Below are positions 28,910 through 37,798 of a stretch of 64,000 nucleotides of DNA, in pieces. Both the position numbers and the translations under genes were made by a program. The stretch comes from Novosphingobium sp. G106 (lineage in GTDB: Bacteria; Pseudomonadota; Alphaproteobacteria; Sphingomonadales; Sphingomonadaceae): assembly GCF_019075875.1 (NCBI RefSeq), contig NZ_JAHOOZ010000001.1, positions 3,348,001 through 3,412,000 on the forward strand, written 5' to 3'. The notes under the pieces are model-generated. The model ran no database searches. It worked only from the letters and a program-made list of their open reading frames with translations, and was not told where the DNA came from. Within the stretch, counting starts at the first letter, position 1, and every line of letters starts with the position of its first letter.

Positions 28910-29068
28910 CTAACCGCCGTTGCGGCGGACCTGACGGGCCTTGCGTTCGTGCTTGATGGCCGCCTCGCGGAGTCGCCGTGCCAGGTCGGCGTCGGGACTC
29001 GCATCCGCTTTCAACCGCGCTATGCGGGCGAGCTGCTCGTAATATATGGCATCGCGGGGCACTTCCAC
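28910..29068 (-). CDS. Possible small helical protein (52 residues)
   Basis: A short frame from GTG 29068 to TAG 28910 inside a 434-base gap. It reads MEVPRDAIYYEQLARIARL and continues with charged Ala/Arg/Glu helix sequence to VRRNGG. The codons prefer G or C in third position, as real genes here do, and the sequence is helical and basic. No clear ribosome site lies before the GTG. It is in line behind bpt only after that gene's end (29216), 148 bases away. It may be a real small gene or chance; I do not recognise it. The rest of the 28782-29215 gap holds nothing I can name. Confidence 0.4.
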   Translation of the reverse strand: MEVPRDAIYYEQLARIARLKADASPDADLARRLREAAIKHERKARQVRRNGG

Positions 29069-29215
29069 GAAACTGTCATATCACGCGGTCCGAGGCTGAG
29101 TCCGCCGCGGGATTGCGCAAGACGGCGCTTTTCCACGTCCCATTTCGGGATTCCCTCGGTTCATTCGTCGAGAAGGGTATTCGGAACCTGCGCCAAGCCC
29201 TGGCCGGAGCTGAGG

Positions 29216-30070
29216 TCAGACGAGCCGGTACTGGTCCTGGCCGCCGGGTACGCCGTCCTTGCAGCTGCCTTCGAGCGCAGGCGCTTCCTCGCGGCGGGTA
29301 TTGGCCGCGCCGCTGATCAGGCGATCGTGCTCCTCGGCCGAGATCCGTTCCCAGCCGTTCCGGCCGAGGCGTTCCATCGGACGGTAGCGCACCTTGTACT
29401 GCATCCGCGCCGAACCCTCGACCCAGTAGCCGAGATAGACGTAGGGCAGTTCCATCTCTCGCGCGCGGCGGATGTGATCGAGGATGATGTAGTTGCCGAG
29501 GCCCGTGCGCGTCGTGTGCTCGGGCTCGTAAAACGAGTAGATCATCGACAGCCCGTCGCCCTGCTTGTCGGTCAGGCAGGCGCCGACCAGACGGCCCGGC
29601 GTGACGCCGTCGGCCGAAGGCTCACGATATTCGATGACATAGGAGGTGACCGGCGTGTGCTCGACCATGTCGGCATAGTCGACCTCGTCCATCGTCGCCA
29701 TGCCGCCGCCCGGGTGACGCACGCCGAGGTAGCGCTGCAGCAGTTCGAACTGCTCGGACGTCGACCAGGGCCGGCACAGCGTGGCGACGAGATCGCTGTT
29801 GCGTTTCAGGTTGCGCTTCTGCGTCGAGGAAGCGGTGAAATCGTCGGCCACGACGCGGACCGAGACGCAGGCCTGGCAATCGAGACAGGAGGGGCGATAG
29901 GCCACCGTCTGGCTGCGGCGGAAGCCAATCCGGCCCAGCGCGTCGTTCAGCGCATCGGAATGCGCGCCCTTGAGTTCGGTGAACACCTTCCGCTCGCTGC
30001 GGCCCGGGAGATAGGGGCACGGCGCGGGGCTGGTGACAAAGAACCGGGGAAAGCGAACGGGTGCCGTCAC
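29216..30070 (-). CDS. bpt: Aspartate/glutamate leucyltransferase Bpt (N-end rule)
   Basis: Transfers leucine from Leu-tRNA to proteins with N-terminal Asp or Glu, marking them for ClpS/ClpAP. The 284-residue protein has the family start [36 protein letters not shown], and [12 protein letters not shown], plus the catalytic-domain segments SMIYSFYEP and [18 protein letters not shown] chose GTG 30070 because the protein then starts [11 protein letters not shown]; an in-frame ATG at 30127 adds 19 unconserved residues. Possible promoter at 30119-30146. Confidence 0.92.
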   Translation of the reverse strand: MTAPVRFPRFFVTSPAPCPYLPGRSERKVFTELKGAHSDALNDALGRIGFRRSQTVAYRPSCLDCQACVSVRVVADDFTASSTQKRNLKRNSDLVATLCRPWSTSEQFELLQRYLGVRHPGGGMATMDEVDYADMVEHTPVTSYVIEYREPSADGVTPGRLVGACLTDKQGDGLSMIYSFYEPEHTTRTGLGNYIILDHIRRAREMELPYVYLGYWVEGSARMQYKVRYRPMERLGRNGWERISAEEHDRLISGAANTRREEAPALEGSCKDGVPGGQDQYRLV

Positions 30071-30118
30071 GGGCGGATCAGATCCTCTCCAGGCACACCA
30101 AGCGGTGCCTGCCACTGA

Positions 30119-30146
30119 ACTATGCATGGGCTATCGGCCAGTTCAA
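30119..30146 (-). promoter_or_regulatory. Possible promoter of bpt
   Basis: On the minus strand TTGAAC, 16 bases, then CATAGT resemble a sigma-70 -35/-10 pair in an AT-rich gap (30120-30220). The -10 element is 49 bases before the GTG start of bpt. Confidence 0.4.
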
Positions 30147-30220
30147 AGTCTTTTAACCAAGTTTTTGCGGTTAACGGTCCAATATTTTGCACAGCCGTCT
30201 CGGCTTGGCGCAGCTCGCGC

Positions 30221-31141
30221 TCAAGTGTTAACGAACCGCCGGATGCGCGCCCGCCGCAGCATCCGGTCCTCCAGCGAATAGTAAAGGTAGATGGTTTTGC
30301 CATCGTCGAGGCACGAGGCGGCGAAAGCGATGTCGGTGCCCGCGCGCTCTTGGGGCGGCGGGGGCACGAGCATCGGCTCGACACAGCGGTCGACTACGCG
30401 CGTATAGTTCTCGTCGAAAGCGATCCAGCCGATCCGCCAGCGCGCGTCGGCGGTCGCGCCGTTGTAGAACATTACCGGCGGCTGGCCCTTGCGCGCGACG
30501 ATCGGCCCGGTCGAGAGATGCCAGTTGTCCCAGCGGTCCTCGCGGACGGTGAAGGGGTCGGCGATCGCCTGCCACGGTCCCTCGGGCGCGTCGCTGAGCG
30601 CCAGGCCGATGCGCGAGGCATTGTCCTTGGCATATTCGTAGAACAGCCGGTAGCGCCCGTCGGCAGCCTGCGCGACAGTCGCCTCCTTGATGTTGCCCTC
30701 ACCCTCGGGTGCCTTGAGCAGGACCTTCTGTGTCTTCAGGCTACCGAGATCGGCCCCTTTGGCAACCAGCAGCGAGCCCTGCCCGTGCTTGGCGTCCACG
30801 CCGGTGAAGAACACGAGCAGCCCGCCGCTGTCCGCCACGACCACGGTCGGATCCTCGACGCCGCCGGCATCGACCTCTTCGGGGCCGGGCAGGATCGCGG
30901 GCTTGTCGAGCATGGTGAAGGACAGCCCGTCCTTCGAGGTTCCGGCATAGATCACGCCGGTCGGATCGCCGGCTTGCAGCGGATTGTTCAACACCCGCAC
31001 CAACAGGTGCTTCACGCCGCTGTCTTCCCAGACATAAGGGCTCATCAGGTCATGCCCGGCGAGCAGCCCGCCGTCTCGGGCGATATCGAGGGTGACGGTT
31101 TCGTTTTCCTCGACGACGTAGTCGACCTGCAAGGCTTTCAT
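30221..31141 (-). CDS. Glycosidase/phosphorylase, GH130-like beta-propeller
   Basis: A 306-residue five-bladed beta-propeller protein. It has MSPYVWEDSG, GGVEDPTVVV, VFFTGVDA and NIKEATV, HLSTGPIV, PVMFYNGATADARWRIGW, which resemble family GH130 (beta-mannoside phosphorylases and hydrolases) and related GH43/GH32-type folds. There is no signal peptide, so it would act in the cytoplasm. The ATG overlaps the SDR stop (ATGA), so the two are co-translated and may handle the same sugar. Exact activity cannot be assigned. Confidence 0.8.
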   Translation of the reverse strand: MKALQVDYVVEENETVTLDIARDGGLLAGHDLMSPYVWEDSGVKHLLVRVLNNPLQAGDPTGVIYAGTSKDGLSFTMLDKPAILPGPEEVDAGGVEDPTVVVADSGGLLVFFTGVDAKHGQGSLLVAKGADLGSLKTQKVLLKAPEGEGNIKEATVAQAADGRYRLFYEYAKDNASRIGLALSDAPEGPWQAIADPFTVREDRWDNWHLSTGPIVARKGQPPVMFYNGATADARWRIGWIAFDENYTRVVDRCVEPMLVPPPPQERAGTDIAFAASCLDDGKTIYLYYSLEDRMLRRARIRRFVNT

Positions 31142-31953
31142 GCTCCCAGGGCCACGGTAAGCGACAGGGCGCCGTCGATAACCACGGTAGTCCCGGTGAT
31201 GTAGTCGGCGCCCGGCGAGAGCAGGTAGCAGACCAGATCGGCGACTTCCTCGGGCCTGCCGGCGCGGCCCCAGGGTATCGCCGCCGCCTTGCGCTCCAGC
31301 TCGGCCGGATCGTCGATCGCGGACTGGTTCATCGGTGTCAGGATCATCCCCGGCGCCACCGCGTTGACCGCGATCCGGCGCGGCGCCAGCTCGAGCGCCA
31401 GCGTCGTCGTGAGCTGGGCGAGCCCGCCCTTGGCGCTGTCGTACTCGGTGCCGCCGGGCCGCGGCGCGCGCTCGTGGATCGACGATATGTTGACGATCCG
31501 CCCGCCCCCGTCGTGTCCCACGAGCCCGCGCACGAACCGACGACAGGTGAGGAACGGGCCGTAGAGGTCGGCGCGCAACACGCGGTCGAACTGCGCGAGA
31601 CTCATGTCTTCGACCGGCGTATTGCTCATGTTTAGCCCGGCCGAATTGACCAGCAGTCGAACCGGGCCGAACTCGGCTTCGGCGGCGGTGAACAGCGCTT
31701 CCACCTGGTCCTCCGCGCCGACGTCGGTGTGGCGAGCAAAGGCCTTGCCGCCAGCCAACGCGATCTCCGCCACGACGGCCTGAGCAGCATCGCGATCAGC
31801 GAAGTATGTCAGCGCGACGCGCGCACCGGCCTTGCCGAGCGCCAGCGCGCAGGCCTTGCCTATGCCCGATTCACCGCCGGTGACCACGGCGCATTGTTGC
31901 GCGAAATCCATGCGCGGCAAACGCTTGCCCGCGTTCGCAGGTTGCATGAACAT
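31138..31953 (-). CDS. Short-chain dehydrogenase, glucose 1-dehydrogenase-like
   Basis: A 271-residue SDR with TGGESGIGKA at the cofactor site, NSAG, catalytic Ser in VNISSIHE, YDSAK, and the C-terminal PGADYITGTTVVIDGAL typical of the FabG/glucose-dehydrogenase group. ATG 31911 (MDFAQQCAVVTGG) is a likely alternative start that gives a standard 257-residue enzyme. It is joined to the GH130-like gene by an ATGA overlap, which suggests a sugar or sugar-derived substrate. Confidence 0.88.
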   Translation of the reverse strand: MFMQPANAGKRLPRMDFAQQCAVVTGGESGIGKACALALGKAGARVALTYFADRDAAQAVVAEIALAGGKAFARHTDVGAEDQVEALFTAAEAEFGPVRLLVNSAGLNMSNTPVEDMSLAQFDRVLRADLYGPFLTCRRFVRGLVGHDGGGRIVNISSIHERAPRPGGTEYDSAKGGLAQLTTTLALELAPRRIAVNAVAPGMILTPMNQSAIDDPAELERKAAAIPWGRAGRPEEVADLVCYLLSPGADYITGTTVVIDGALSLTVALGA

Positions 31954-31978
31954 TCGGTCATGCGGCGCGTCACGCCGG

Positions 31979-33229
31979 TCAGCGCGACTCCATCATGCTG
32001 ACTTCGAAGCCCTCGGCCCGCAGCGCCGTGATCAGTGCGTCGAGCTGCACGGCATCGCGCGCCTCGCATTCGATCTCGGTCGCCAGGCCCTTGGCGGGCA
32101 GGCTGGTGAAGACCCGCTGGTGGACGATCTCGATGATGTTGACGTTGTGGTCGTAGAACACCTTCGAAACGCGGAACAGCGAGCCCGGCCGGTCAGCCAG
32201 CACCAGCCGCAGCCGCGCCGCGCGGCCCGAACGCGCGAGGTCGCGCAGCAGGACGTTGGCAAGCAGGCGCGTGTCGATATTGCCGCCCGACAGGACGATG
32301 CCGACCTTGCCCCCGGCGAACAGCTCGGGGTTGGCGATCACCGCGGCGAGGCCGGCGGCGCCGGCGCCCTCAACCACGGTCTTCTCGATCTGCAGCAGCA
32401 GCGCCAGCGCACGCTCGATCTGGTGCTCGTTCACCAGCACGAAATCGTCGAGCAGGTCGCCCAGCACCTGGCTGGTAAACTTGCCCGGCTCGAACACGGC
32501 GATGCCCTCGGCCAGAGTATCGCCGCCGATCGGGCAGTCGGCCTGCTTCAGCAGGTTATACATCGAGGGGTATAGCTCGGCCTCGACGCCGATCAGCTTG
32601 ATGTCGGGCCGCAACGCGCGCGCGATCGTGCCCATGCCCGATGCCAGCCCGCCGCCGCCGACGGGGATCGCCAGGACTTCGAGATCGGGCACGTCCTCGA
32701 GCATCTCGAGCGCGACCGTGCCCTGCCCCGCGGCGACCTGCGGATCGTCGAACGGGTGGACGAAAGTCAGGCCGAGCTCGGTCTCGAGCTTACGCGCATG
32801 GGCCGATGCCTCGTCGAAGCTTTCGCCCTCGAGCACGACCTTGCCGCCCACCGCCTCGGTCTGCATGACTTTCACCACCGGCGTGGTCTTGGGCATGACG
32901 ATCGTCACCGGGATGCCGAGCCGCGTGCCGTGGTACGACAGGCCCTGCGAATGGTTGCCGGCCGAAGCCGCGATCACGCCTTTCGCGCGCTGCTCGTCGC
33001 TGAGCTGGAGCATGGCGTTCAGCGCACCGCGTTCCTTGTAGGCGGCGGTGAACTGGTGGTTCTCGAACTTGAGATAGATCTCGGCGCCGGTGATCGCGCT
33101 CAAGGTCTGGCTGTGGAAGGTCGGCGTCCGCACCACCGCGCCCGCAATTCGCCGCGCCGCCGCAACGACGTCGTCGGCGGTGAGCAGAGCGGAGGCACCT
33201 GCAGCGGGCTTGAGAGCGGCTTCGTTCAT
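31979..33229 (-). CDS. Threonine ammonia-lyase (threonine dehydratase)
   Basis: A PLP enzyme that deaminates threonine to 2-oxobutanoate. The 416-residue protein has the PLP-lysine in AAYKERGAL (Lys65), SAGNHSQGLSYHG, the phosphate loop PVGGGGLASG, and a C-terminal ACT domain (about 335-416, RLVLADRPGSLFRVSK). One ACT domain instead of the two of E. coli IlvA is common in this short form, which may be biosynthetic or catabolic, so I give no symbol. Divergent from the next gene. Confidence 0.92.
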   Translation of the reverse strand: MNEAALKPAAGASALLTADDVVAAARRIAGAVVRTPTFHSQTLSAITGAEIYLKFENHQFTAAYKERGALNAMLQLSDEQRAKGVIAASAGNHSQGLSYHGTRLGIPVTIVMPKTTPVVKVMQTEAVGGKVVLEGESFDEASAHARKLETELGLTFVHPFDDPQVAAGQGTVALEMLEDVPDLEVLAIPVGGGGLASGMGTIARALRPDIKLIGVEAELYPSMYNLLKQADCPIGGDTLAEGIAVFEPGKFTSQVLGDLLDDFVLVNEHQIERALALLLQIEKTVVEGAGAAGLAAVIANPELFAGGKVGIVLSGGNIDTRLLANVLLRDLARSGRAARLRLVLADRPGSLFRVSKVFYDHNVNIIEIVHQRVFTSLPAKGLATEIECEARDAVQLDALITALRAEGFEVSMMESR

Positions 33230-33315
33230 CCTGCGCCGCTACCGGAAACGGCGGGAAATGGGAAGCGGGCTCTCCGACGGGTAGGCAATCGCGCAAAAGC
33301 CGCTAGACAGCTTCC

Positions 33316-34212
33316 ATGAGCGAGAAACGTAACGTCTCCTTCCTCGGCCTCGGCGTAATGGGCGGCCAGATCGCTCGGCATATCGGCCAGGCCGGCCACG
33401 CCCTCACCGTCTACAATCGCTCGCCGGGCAGGCTCGACAAGTGGCAGGCAGCCAACCCGGGCCTTGCCGTCCGCGCCGTGACCAGCCCCGCCGAAGCCGC
33501 GGAGGGCGCCGATATGGTGATCACCTGCGTCGGCAACGACGACGATCTCGCCGATGTCGTGCTCGGGCCGCGGGGCGTGTTCTCAACCTTGGGCCGCGGC
33601 GGCATCTTCGTCGATCACACCACGGTCTCGGCGCGCATCGCCCGCCAGATAGCGGTCGAGGCGCGAGACCTTCAGGTCCGGTGTGTCGACGCGCCGATGA
33701 CCGGCTCGCAGATCGGCGCCGAGAAAGGCACGCTGACTCTGATGTGCGGCGGCCGGCCCGATGCGATCGAGGCGGCACGGCCGGTGATGGAAGCCTACTC
33801 GGCGCGCATCGTCCATGTCGGCAAGGCCGGCGCCGGGCAGACAACCAAGATGGCCAACCAGATCTGCATCGCCGGCATCGTCAGCTCGCTGGCCGAGGCC
33901 GTGCGCTTCGCCCAGGCCTCGCACCTCGACATGGGCAAGGTCTACGAAGCGATCTCGGGCGGCGCCGCGCAATCGTGGCAAATGGACAACCGCTGGGACA
34001 CGATGAGCCGCGACGAATTCGACTTCGGCCTGGCGATCGACTGGATGCGCAAGGACCTCGGGCTGGTGATGGAGGAAGGCCGCGGCCTGGGCGTCTCGCT
34101 GCCCGTCACCGCACTGGTCGACCAGTTCTTCGCTGACGTCCAGGCGCTCGGCGGCGGCCGCGAGGATACCAGCGCGCTGATCAGAAGATTGCCGAGGAAA
34201 GGCAAGAAGTGA
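33316..34212 (+). CDS. 3-hydroxyisobutyrate dehydrogenase-like beta-hydroxyacid dehydrogenase
   Basis: A 298-residue NAD(P)-dependent enzyme with GLGVMGGQIARH (11-22), DAPMTGS (126-131), and the catalytic Lys178 in GQTTKMANQ. The family covers 3-hydroxyisobutyrate dehydrogenase, tartronate semialdehyde reductase and related enzymes; the substrate is not clear. Its stop overlaps the GTG start of the amidohydrolase-fold gene as GTGA, so the two are translated together. Confidence 0.9.
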   Translation: MSEKRNVSFLGLGVMGGQIARHIGQAGHALTVYNRSPGRLDKWQAANPGLAVRAVTSPAEAAEGADMVITCVGNDDDLADVVLGPRGVFSTLGRGGIFVDHTTVSARIARQIAVEARDLQVRCVDAPMTGSQIGAEKGTLTLMCGGRPDAIEAARPVMEAYSARIVHVGKAGAGQTTKMANQICIAGIVSSLAEAVRFAQASHLDMGKVYEAISGGAAQSWQMDNRWDTMSRDEFDFGLAIDWMRKDLGLVMEEGRGLGVSLPVTALVDQFFADVQALGGGREDTSALIRRLPRKGKK

Positions 34213-35577
34213 GATTTTTCGCAGCGGCGTCGTTCCTTTCCCTAGCTCTCGCCACCCTCGCCCCCCCTTCCCGCTCTGGCGGATGTGCTGATCGACAACG
34301 TCAACGGCATGTCGCTCGACCGCGACGGCAAGGTCGAGCACTTCACCGGCCTGCTGGTGGGCAACGACGGGCGGATCGAGCAGGTGTTCCAGCGCTCGGA
34401 CAAACGCCCCGGCAAGGTCGACTTCAAGGTCGACGGCAAGGGCCGCGTGGTCATCCCCGGGCTGATCGATTCGCACGTCCAGCTGATGCCCTTCGGCCTT
34501 TCGCTGCTGACCGAGGTCAAGCCGAACGCCCAGCCGCGCCCCGAGGACCGCGACCAGGCGCTCGCCAAGGCGCAGCAGGCGCTGCTCGCGCTCGGGATCA
34601 CCGCGGTCGCCGACATGGGCACGACGATCGAGGACTGGCAGACCTACCGCCGCGCCGGCGATCTCGGCACGCTCAACCTGCGCATCATGGCCTATGCCGA
34701 GGGCGTCGATGCGATGATCCTGATCGGCGGGCCGGGACAGACGCCGTGGCTCTACGATGACCGGCTGCGCCTCAACGGGGTCAGGCTGACGCTCGACGGA
34801 CCGCTGCTCTCGCGCGGTGCCGCGCTGAAGGTGCCTTACGCCGATGCGCCTACCAGCAAGGTGACGCTGCGGCTGAACGACACGCAGCTGCGAAACCTGA
34901 TGAGCCGCGCGGCGATGGACCATTTCCAGGTCGCGATCGATGCCAGCGGCGACAGGGCCAGCAATACGGTGCTCGGCGCGCTCGACGAGATGGCCGACAC
35001 GTACAAGGGTGACCGCCGCTGGCGGATCGAGCAGGCCGAGGCGTTCGATCCCGCAGACCTGCCGCGCTTGAAGGACAGGGGCGTGATCGCCTCGATGCAG
35101 CCGCAGCAGGCGATGCTGGGGAGCGCCGTGGCCGATGCCCGGCTTGGTCCGGCACGAGTGGCCAGCGCCTATGCGTGGAAATCGCTGGCGGGTGCCGGCG
35201 CGTCGCTGGCCTTCGGCTCCGGCGCGGGCACGCCCGGCGCCACCGTGGAGCCCTTTCCCACCATCGGCTACGCGATCACGCGCCAGTCGGCCGATGGCCA
35301 GCCCTTTGGCGGTTGGCAGGCGCAGGAGCGGCTGACGCGCGAAGCGGCACTCGCCGCCTACACCGCGGGTGCAGCCTATGCCGGCTTTGCCGAGGGGCAC
35401 TTCGGCCGGCTCACCAAGGGCGAGCGCGCCGACTTCCTGCTGATCGACAGCGACCCGCTGTTGGCGACGCCCGCCGAGCTGCGCGCCATGCGCGTGCTGC
35501 AGACCTGGGTCGGCGGCAAGCTGGTCTATCAGGCGAAGGAACGCGCCACGGCGGAGTCCACGAACGAAGGGCGCTAG
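34209..35577 (+). pseudogene. Secreted YtcJ-like amidohydrolase-fold protein, frameshifted; active-site residues lost
   Basis: From GTG 34209 the first frame gives a signal peptide (MRFFAAASFLSLALATLA); the rest continues in another frame from about LADVLIDNVNGMSL to TAG 35577. Removing one C from the seven-C run at 34261-34267 joins them into about 455 residues. The body aligns by motif with YtcJ-type metal-dependent amidohydrolases, but the expected ligands are changed: HxH is HVQ, the HAIGDRA His is Asp (IDASGDRAS), the RIEHAQ His is Gln (RIEQAE), and the GTDAPV-type Asp is Gly (FGSGAG). A hydrolase activity is therefore doubtful. It is coupled to the upstream dehydrogenase and ends tail-to-tail with tatC, sharing the palindrome CTAG. 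Confidence 0.75.
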
Positions 35578-36392
35578 GGAACGATCGGCGCGTTGGCGTC
35601 GACCACTTCGAGCGCCGTTGCCTCCGCCGCTTCCTTCGCCGCCTTGCGCTCGCCCAGCCGCATGACCAGCAGCGAGCCTTCGAACAGGAACAGCATCGGG
35701 ATCAGCAGCATCAGCTGCGAAACCACGTCGGGAGGAGTGATCACCGCCGCGACGATCGTGATCGCGACGATGACATAGCGCCGCGCGCCCGCGAGCTGCT
35801 GGCGCGTGACGATTCCCGCGCGGTTGAGCAGCAGCAGCAGCACCGGCAGCAGGAAGCTGATGCCGAAGGCGAGAATGAACTGCATGACCAGCGCGAGATA
35901 GTCGCCCGTGCCCGGCAGCGCTTCCAGCTTCAGGCCGCCGCGCACACCCTCGAAGCCGAGGAACCATTTGAACGCGGTCGGCATCACCACGAAATAGGCC
36001 AGCGCCGCGCCACTGGTGAACAGCACCGGCGTAGCGATCAGGAACGGCAGGAAGGCCTTCTTTTCCTTGGCGTACAGCCCCGGCGCGATGAAGGCCCAGA
36101 GCTGGTTCGCGATATAGGGGAAGCTGATGAAGAAGGCGGCGAACAGCGCGACCTTCAGCTCGACGAAGAAGGCTTCGTAGAGCTTGGTATAGACCAGACG
36201 GCCCTGCCCCGGCGGGAAAGCCGCGGTCAGCGGCCGCACGAGGAAGCCGAAGATGTCGTTGGCGAAATAGAGGCAGACGACGAAAGCCGCGCCCAGTGCC
36301 AGGATACAGCGCAGCAGCCGCGTACGCAGCTCGAGCAGATGGTCGAGTAGCGGCGCCTGACTCTCGTCGATATCCCTGATCTTCAACACCAT
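35574..36392 (-). CDS. tatC: Twin-arginine translocase subunit TatC
   Basis: TatC is the receptor for twin-arginine signal peptides. The 272-residue protein has six hydrophobic segments and the family N-terminus LLDHLLELRTRLLRC, FFISFPYIANQLWAFIAPGLY, EKKAFLPF and ITPPDVVSQ. ATG 36392 (MVLKIRDIDESQ) starts ten bases after tatB; upstream extension is not conserved. The stop TAG uses the palindromic CTAG shared with the convergent amidohydrolase gene. Confidence 0.95.
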   Translation of the reverse strand: MVLKIRDIDESQAPLLDHLLELRTRLLRCILALGAAFVVCLYFANDIFGFLVRPLTAAFPPGQGRLVYTKLYEAFFVELKVALFAAFFISFPYIANQLWAFIAPGLYAKEKKAFLPFLIATPVLFTSGAALAYFVVMPTAFKWFLGFEGVRGGLKLEALPGTGDYLALVMQFILAFGISFLLPVLLLLLNRAGIVTRQQLAGARRYVIVAITIVAAVITPPDVVSQLMLLIPMLFLFEGSLLVMRLGERKAAKEAAEATALEVVDANAPIVP

Positions 36393-36402
36393 GACACGGC
36401 TC

Positions 36403-36780
36403 TCACGGTGGCGGCAGCGGAAGCTGCGGGTCCGCCTGCTCCTGCTTCTTGGGTTCGGCCGGCGGGTCGAATGGATCGTGGACGGCCGCGTCGTGGACCG
36501 GAGCGGGCGATGGCAGCGCGGGATCGGCCGCCATTTCCGGCATCTCAGGATGGGCCTGCATGATCGCCTCGTTCTGCTTGCGCCACTTCTCTTCCATTTC
36601 CGCAAGCTCCGCCTCGCGGATCATCGTTTCGATCCCCGAGCGGAAGTGGCCCGACACGCGCCGCACCTTGGCGATCCACTGCCCCGCCACGCGCAAGGCG
36701 CGCGGCAGGTCCTTGGGACCGATCACGACGATCGCGACGACCGCAATCAGCAGAAACTCGTCCGCGCCGATATCAAACAT
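36403..36780 (-). CDS. tatB: Sec-independent translocase subunit TatB
   Basis: A 125-residue protein with one membrane segment (FDIGADEFLLIAVVAIVVIG) followed at once by GPKDLPRALRVAGQWIAKVRR, an amphipathic helix of the TatB type, then an acidic/Pro-rich tail. It forms the substrate receptor with TatC. It lies between tatA and tatC. Confidence 0.94.
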   Translation of the reverse strand: MFDIGADEFLLIAVVAIVVIGPKDLPRALRVAGQWIAKVRRVSGHFRSGIETMIREAELAEMEEKWRKQNEAIMQAHPEMPEMAADPALPSPAPVHDAAVHDPFDPPAEPKKQEQADPQLPLPPP

Positions 36781-36800
36781 GGCAGGCGCTTACCGGGCTG

Positions 36801-37076
36801 TCAGCGCACGGTCTGGCTGGTATCGACCACCGTCTCGCCGTTGAGCGTCGCCTGCGGAGGGGGAGCCGGCTGGGCGGGCGCCTGCGTGACGACTTGCGGC
36901 GCGATCTGCGCGGGCGGAGGCGTGGCCGGCTTGTTCTCCTCGTCGGCCATACCCTGCTTGAAGCTTTTGATGCCTTTGCCGAAATCGCCCATCATTTCCG
37001 AAATCCGGCCGCGGCCGAACAGCACCAGCACCACCAGCGCCACGATCAGCAGGTGGGGAAGCGACAGACCCATCAT
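36801..37076 (-). CDS. tatA: Sec-independent translocase subunit TatA
   Basis: A 91-residue protein with one membrane segment (about 4-19) then [25 protein letters not shown], the TatA amphipathic helix, and a Pro/Gln-rich tail. It forms the transport pore. First of tatABC, 65 bases after scpB. Confidence 0.94.
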   Translation of the reverse strand: MMGLSLPHLLIVALVVLVLFGRGRISEMMGDFGKGIKSFKQGMADEENKPATPPPAQIAPQVVTQAPAQPAPPPQATLNGETVVDTSQTVR

Positions 37077-37141
37077 CGACTTAACTCCTGAACAAGCGGG
37101 GGGCGCTCGCGATTCTCGCGCCGGCCACTCAAGAGGCCTAT

Positions 37142-37798
37142 CTAGGCGCTTTCCTCGTCACTTGCCAGCCCGGGAGCGGATTCGCTTTCCAAATCCGTTT
37201 CTTCGGCCGATTCCGTTTCTTCGCCCTCCTGCGAGAAATCCATCTGGGCCATGGCGGCATCGACGGGATCAAGCAATCCCGCCGCGCGCAGTTCATCGAT
37301 GCCGGGCAGATCGCGCCGCGATTCGAGGCCGAAATGGGTCAGGAAAGCTGGCGTCGTCGCATAGATCACCGGCCGCCCCGGCACTTCGCGCCGCCCGGCA
37401 ATGCGCACCCAGCCGGATTCGAGCAGCACGTCGAGCGTTCCCTTGGCGGTCTGCACGCCGCGGATCGCTTCGATCTCGGCGCGGCTGACCGGCTCATGAT
37501 AGGCGACGATCGCCAGGACCTCGGTGGCGGCGCGCGACAGGCGGCGCACTTCCTCCTTCTCGCGGCGCAGCAGGTGCGCGAGATCGGGCGCGGTCTGGAA
37601 CAGCCAGCGCCCGCCGCGTTCGACCAGGTTCACGCCGCGCCCCTCGTAATGCCCGGCGAGTTCGGCGAGCGCCTCGCGCACCGAGGCGCCGCCGAGATGG
37701 GTCGAGATCGCATCGGCAGTCATCGGCTCGCTCGCCGCGAACAGCGTCGCTTCCACCGCGCGGACGAGGTCGTCCATCTCGGTGGAGTCGTCGGTCAT
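37142..37798 (-). CDS. scpB: Segregation and condensation protein ScpB
   Basis: A winged-helix kleisin partner that joins ScpA and SMC for chromosome segregation. The 218-residue protein has [16 protein letters not shown], the winged-helix core [30 protein letters not shown], and [18 protein letters not shown], then an acidic tail. ATG 37798 overlaps the scpA stop by one base. The SMC partner is at 62797. Confidence 0.94.
   Translation of the reverse strand: MTDDSTEMDDLVRAVEATLFAASEPMTADAISTHLGGASVREALAELAGHYEGRGVNLVERGGRWLFQTAPDLAHLLRREKEEVRRLSRAATEVLAIVAYHEPVSRAEIEAIRGVQTAKGTLDVLLESGWVRIAGRREVPGRPVIYATTPAFLTHFGLESRRDLPGIDELRAAGLLDPVDAAMAQMDFSQEGEETESAEETDLESESAPGLASDEESA

Noticed and set aside
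30120..30220. A small RNA in the AT-rich gap before bpt
   Set aside because: There is no terminator-like hairpin with a T run; the AT-rich sequence is better explained as promoter.
33583..35967. 794-codon open frame on the minus strand
   Set aside because: It spans parts of three genes on the opposite strand and has no recognisable domain.
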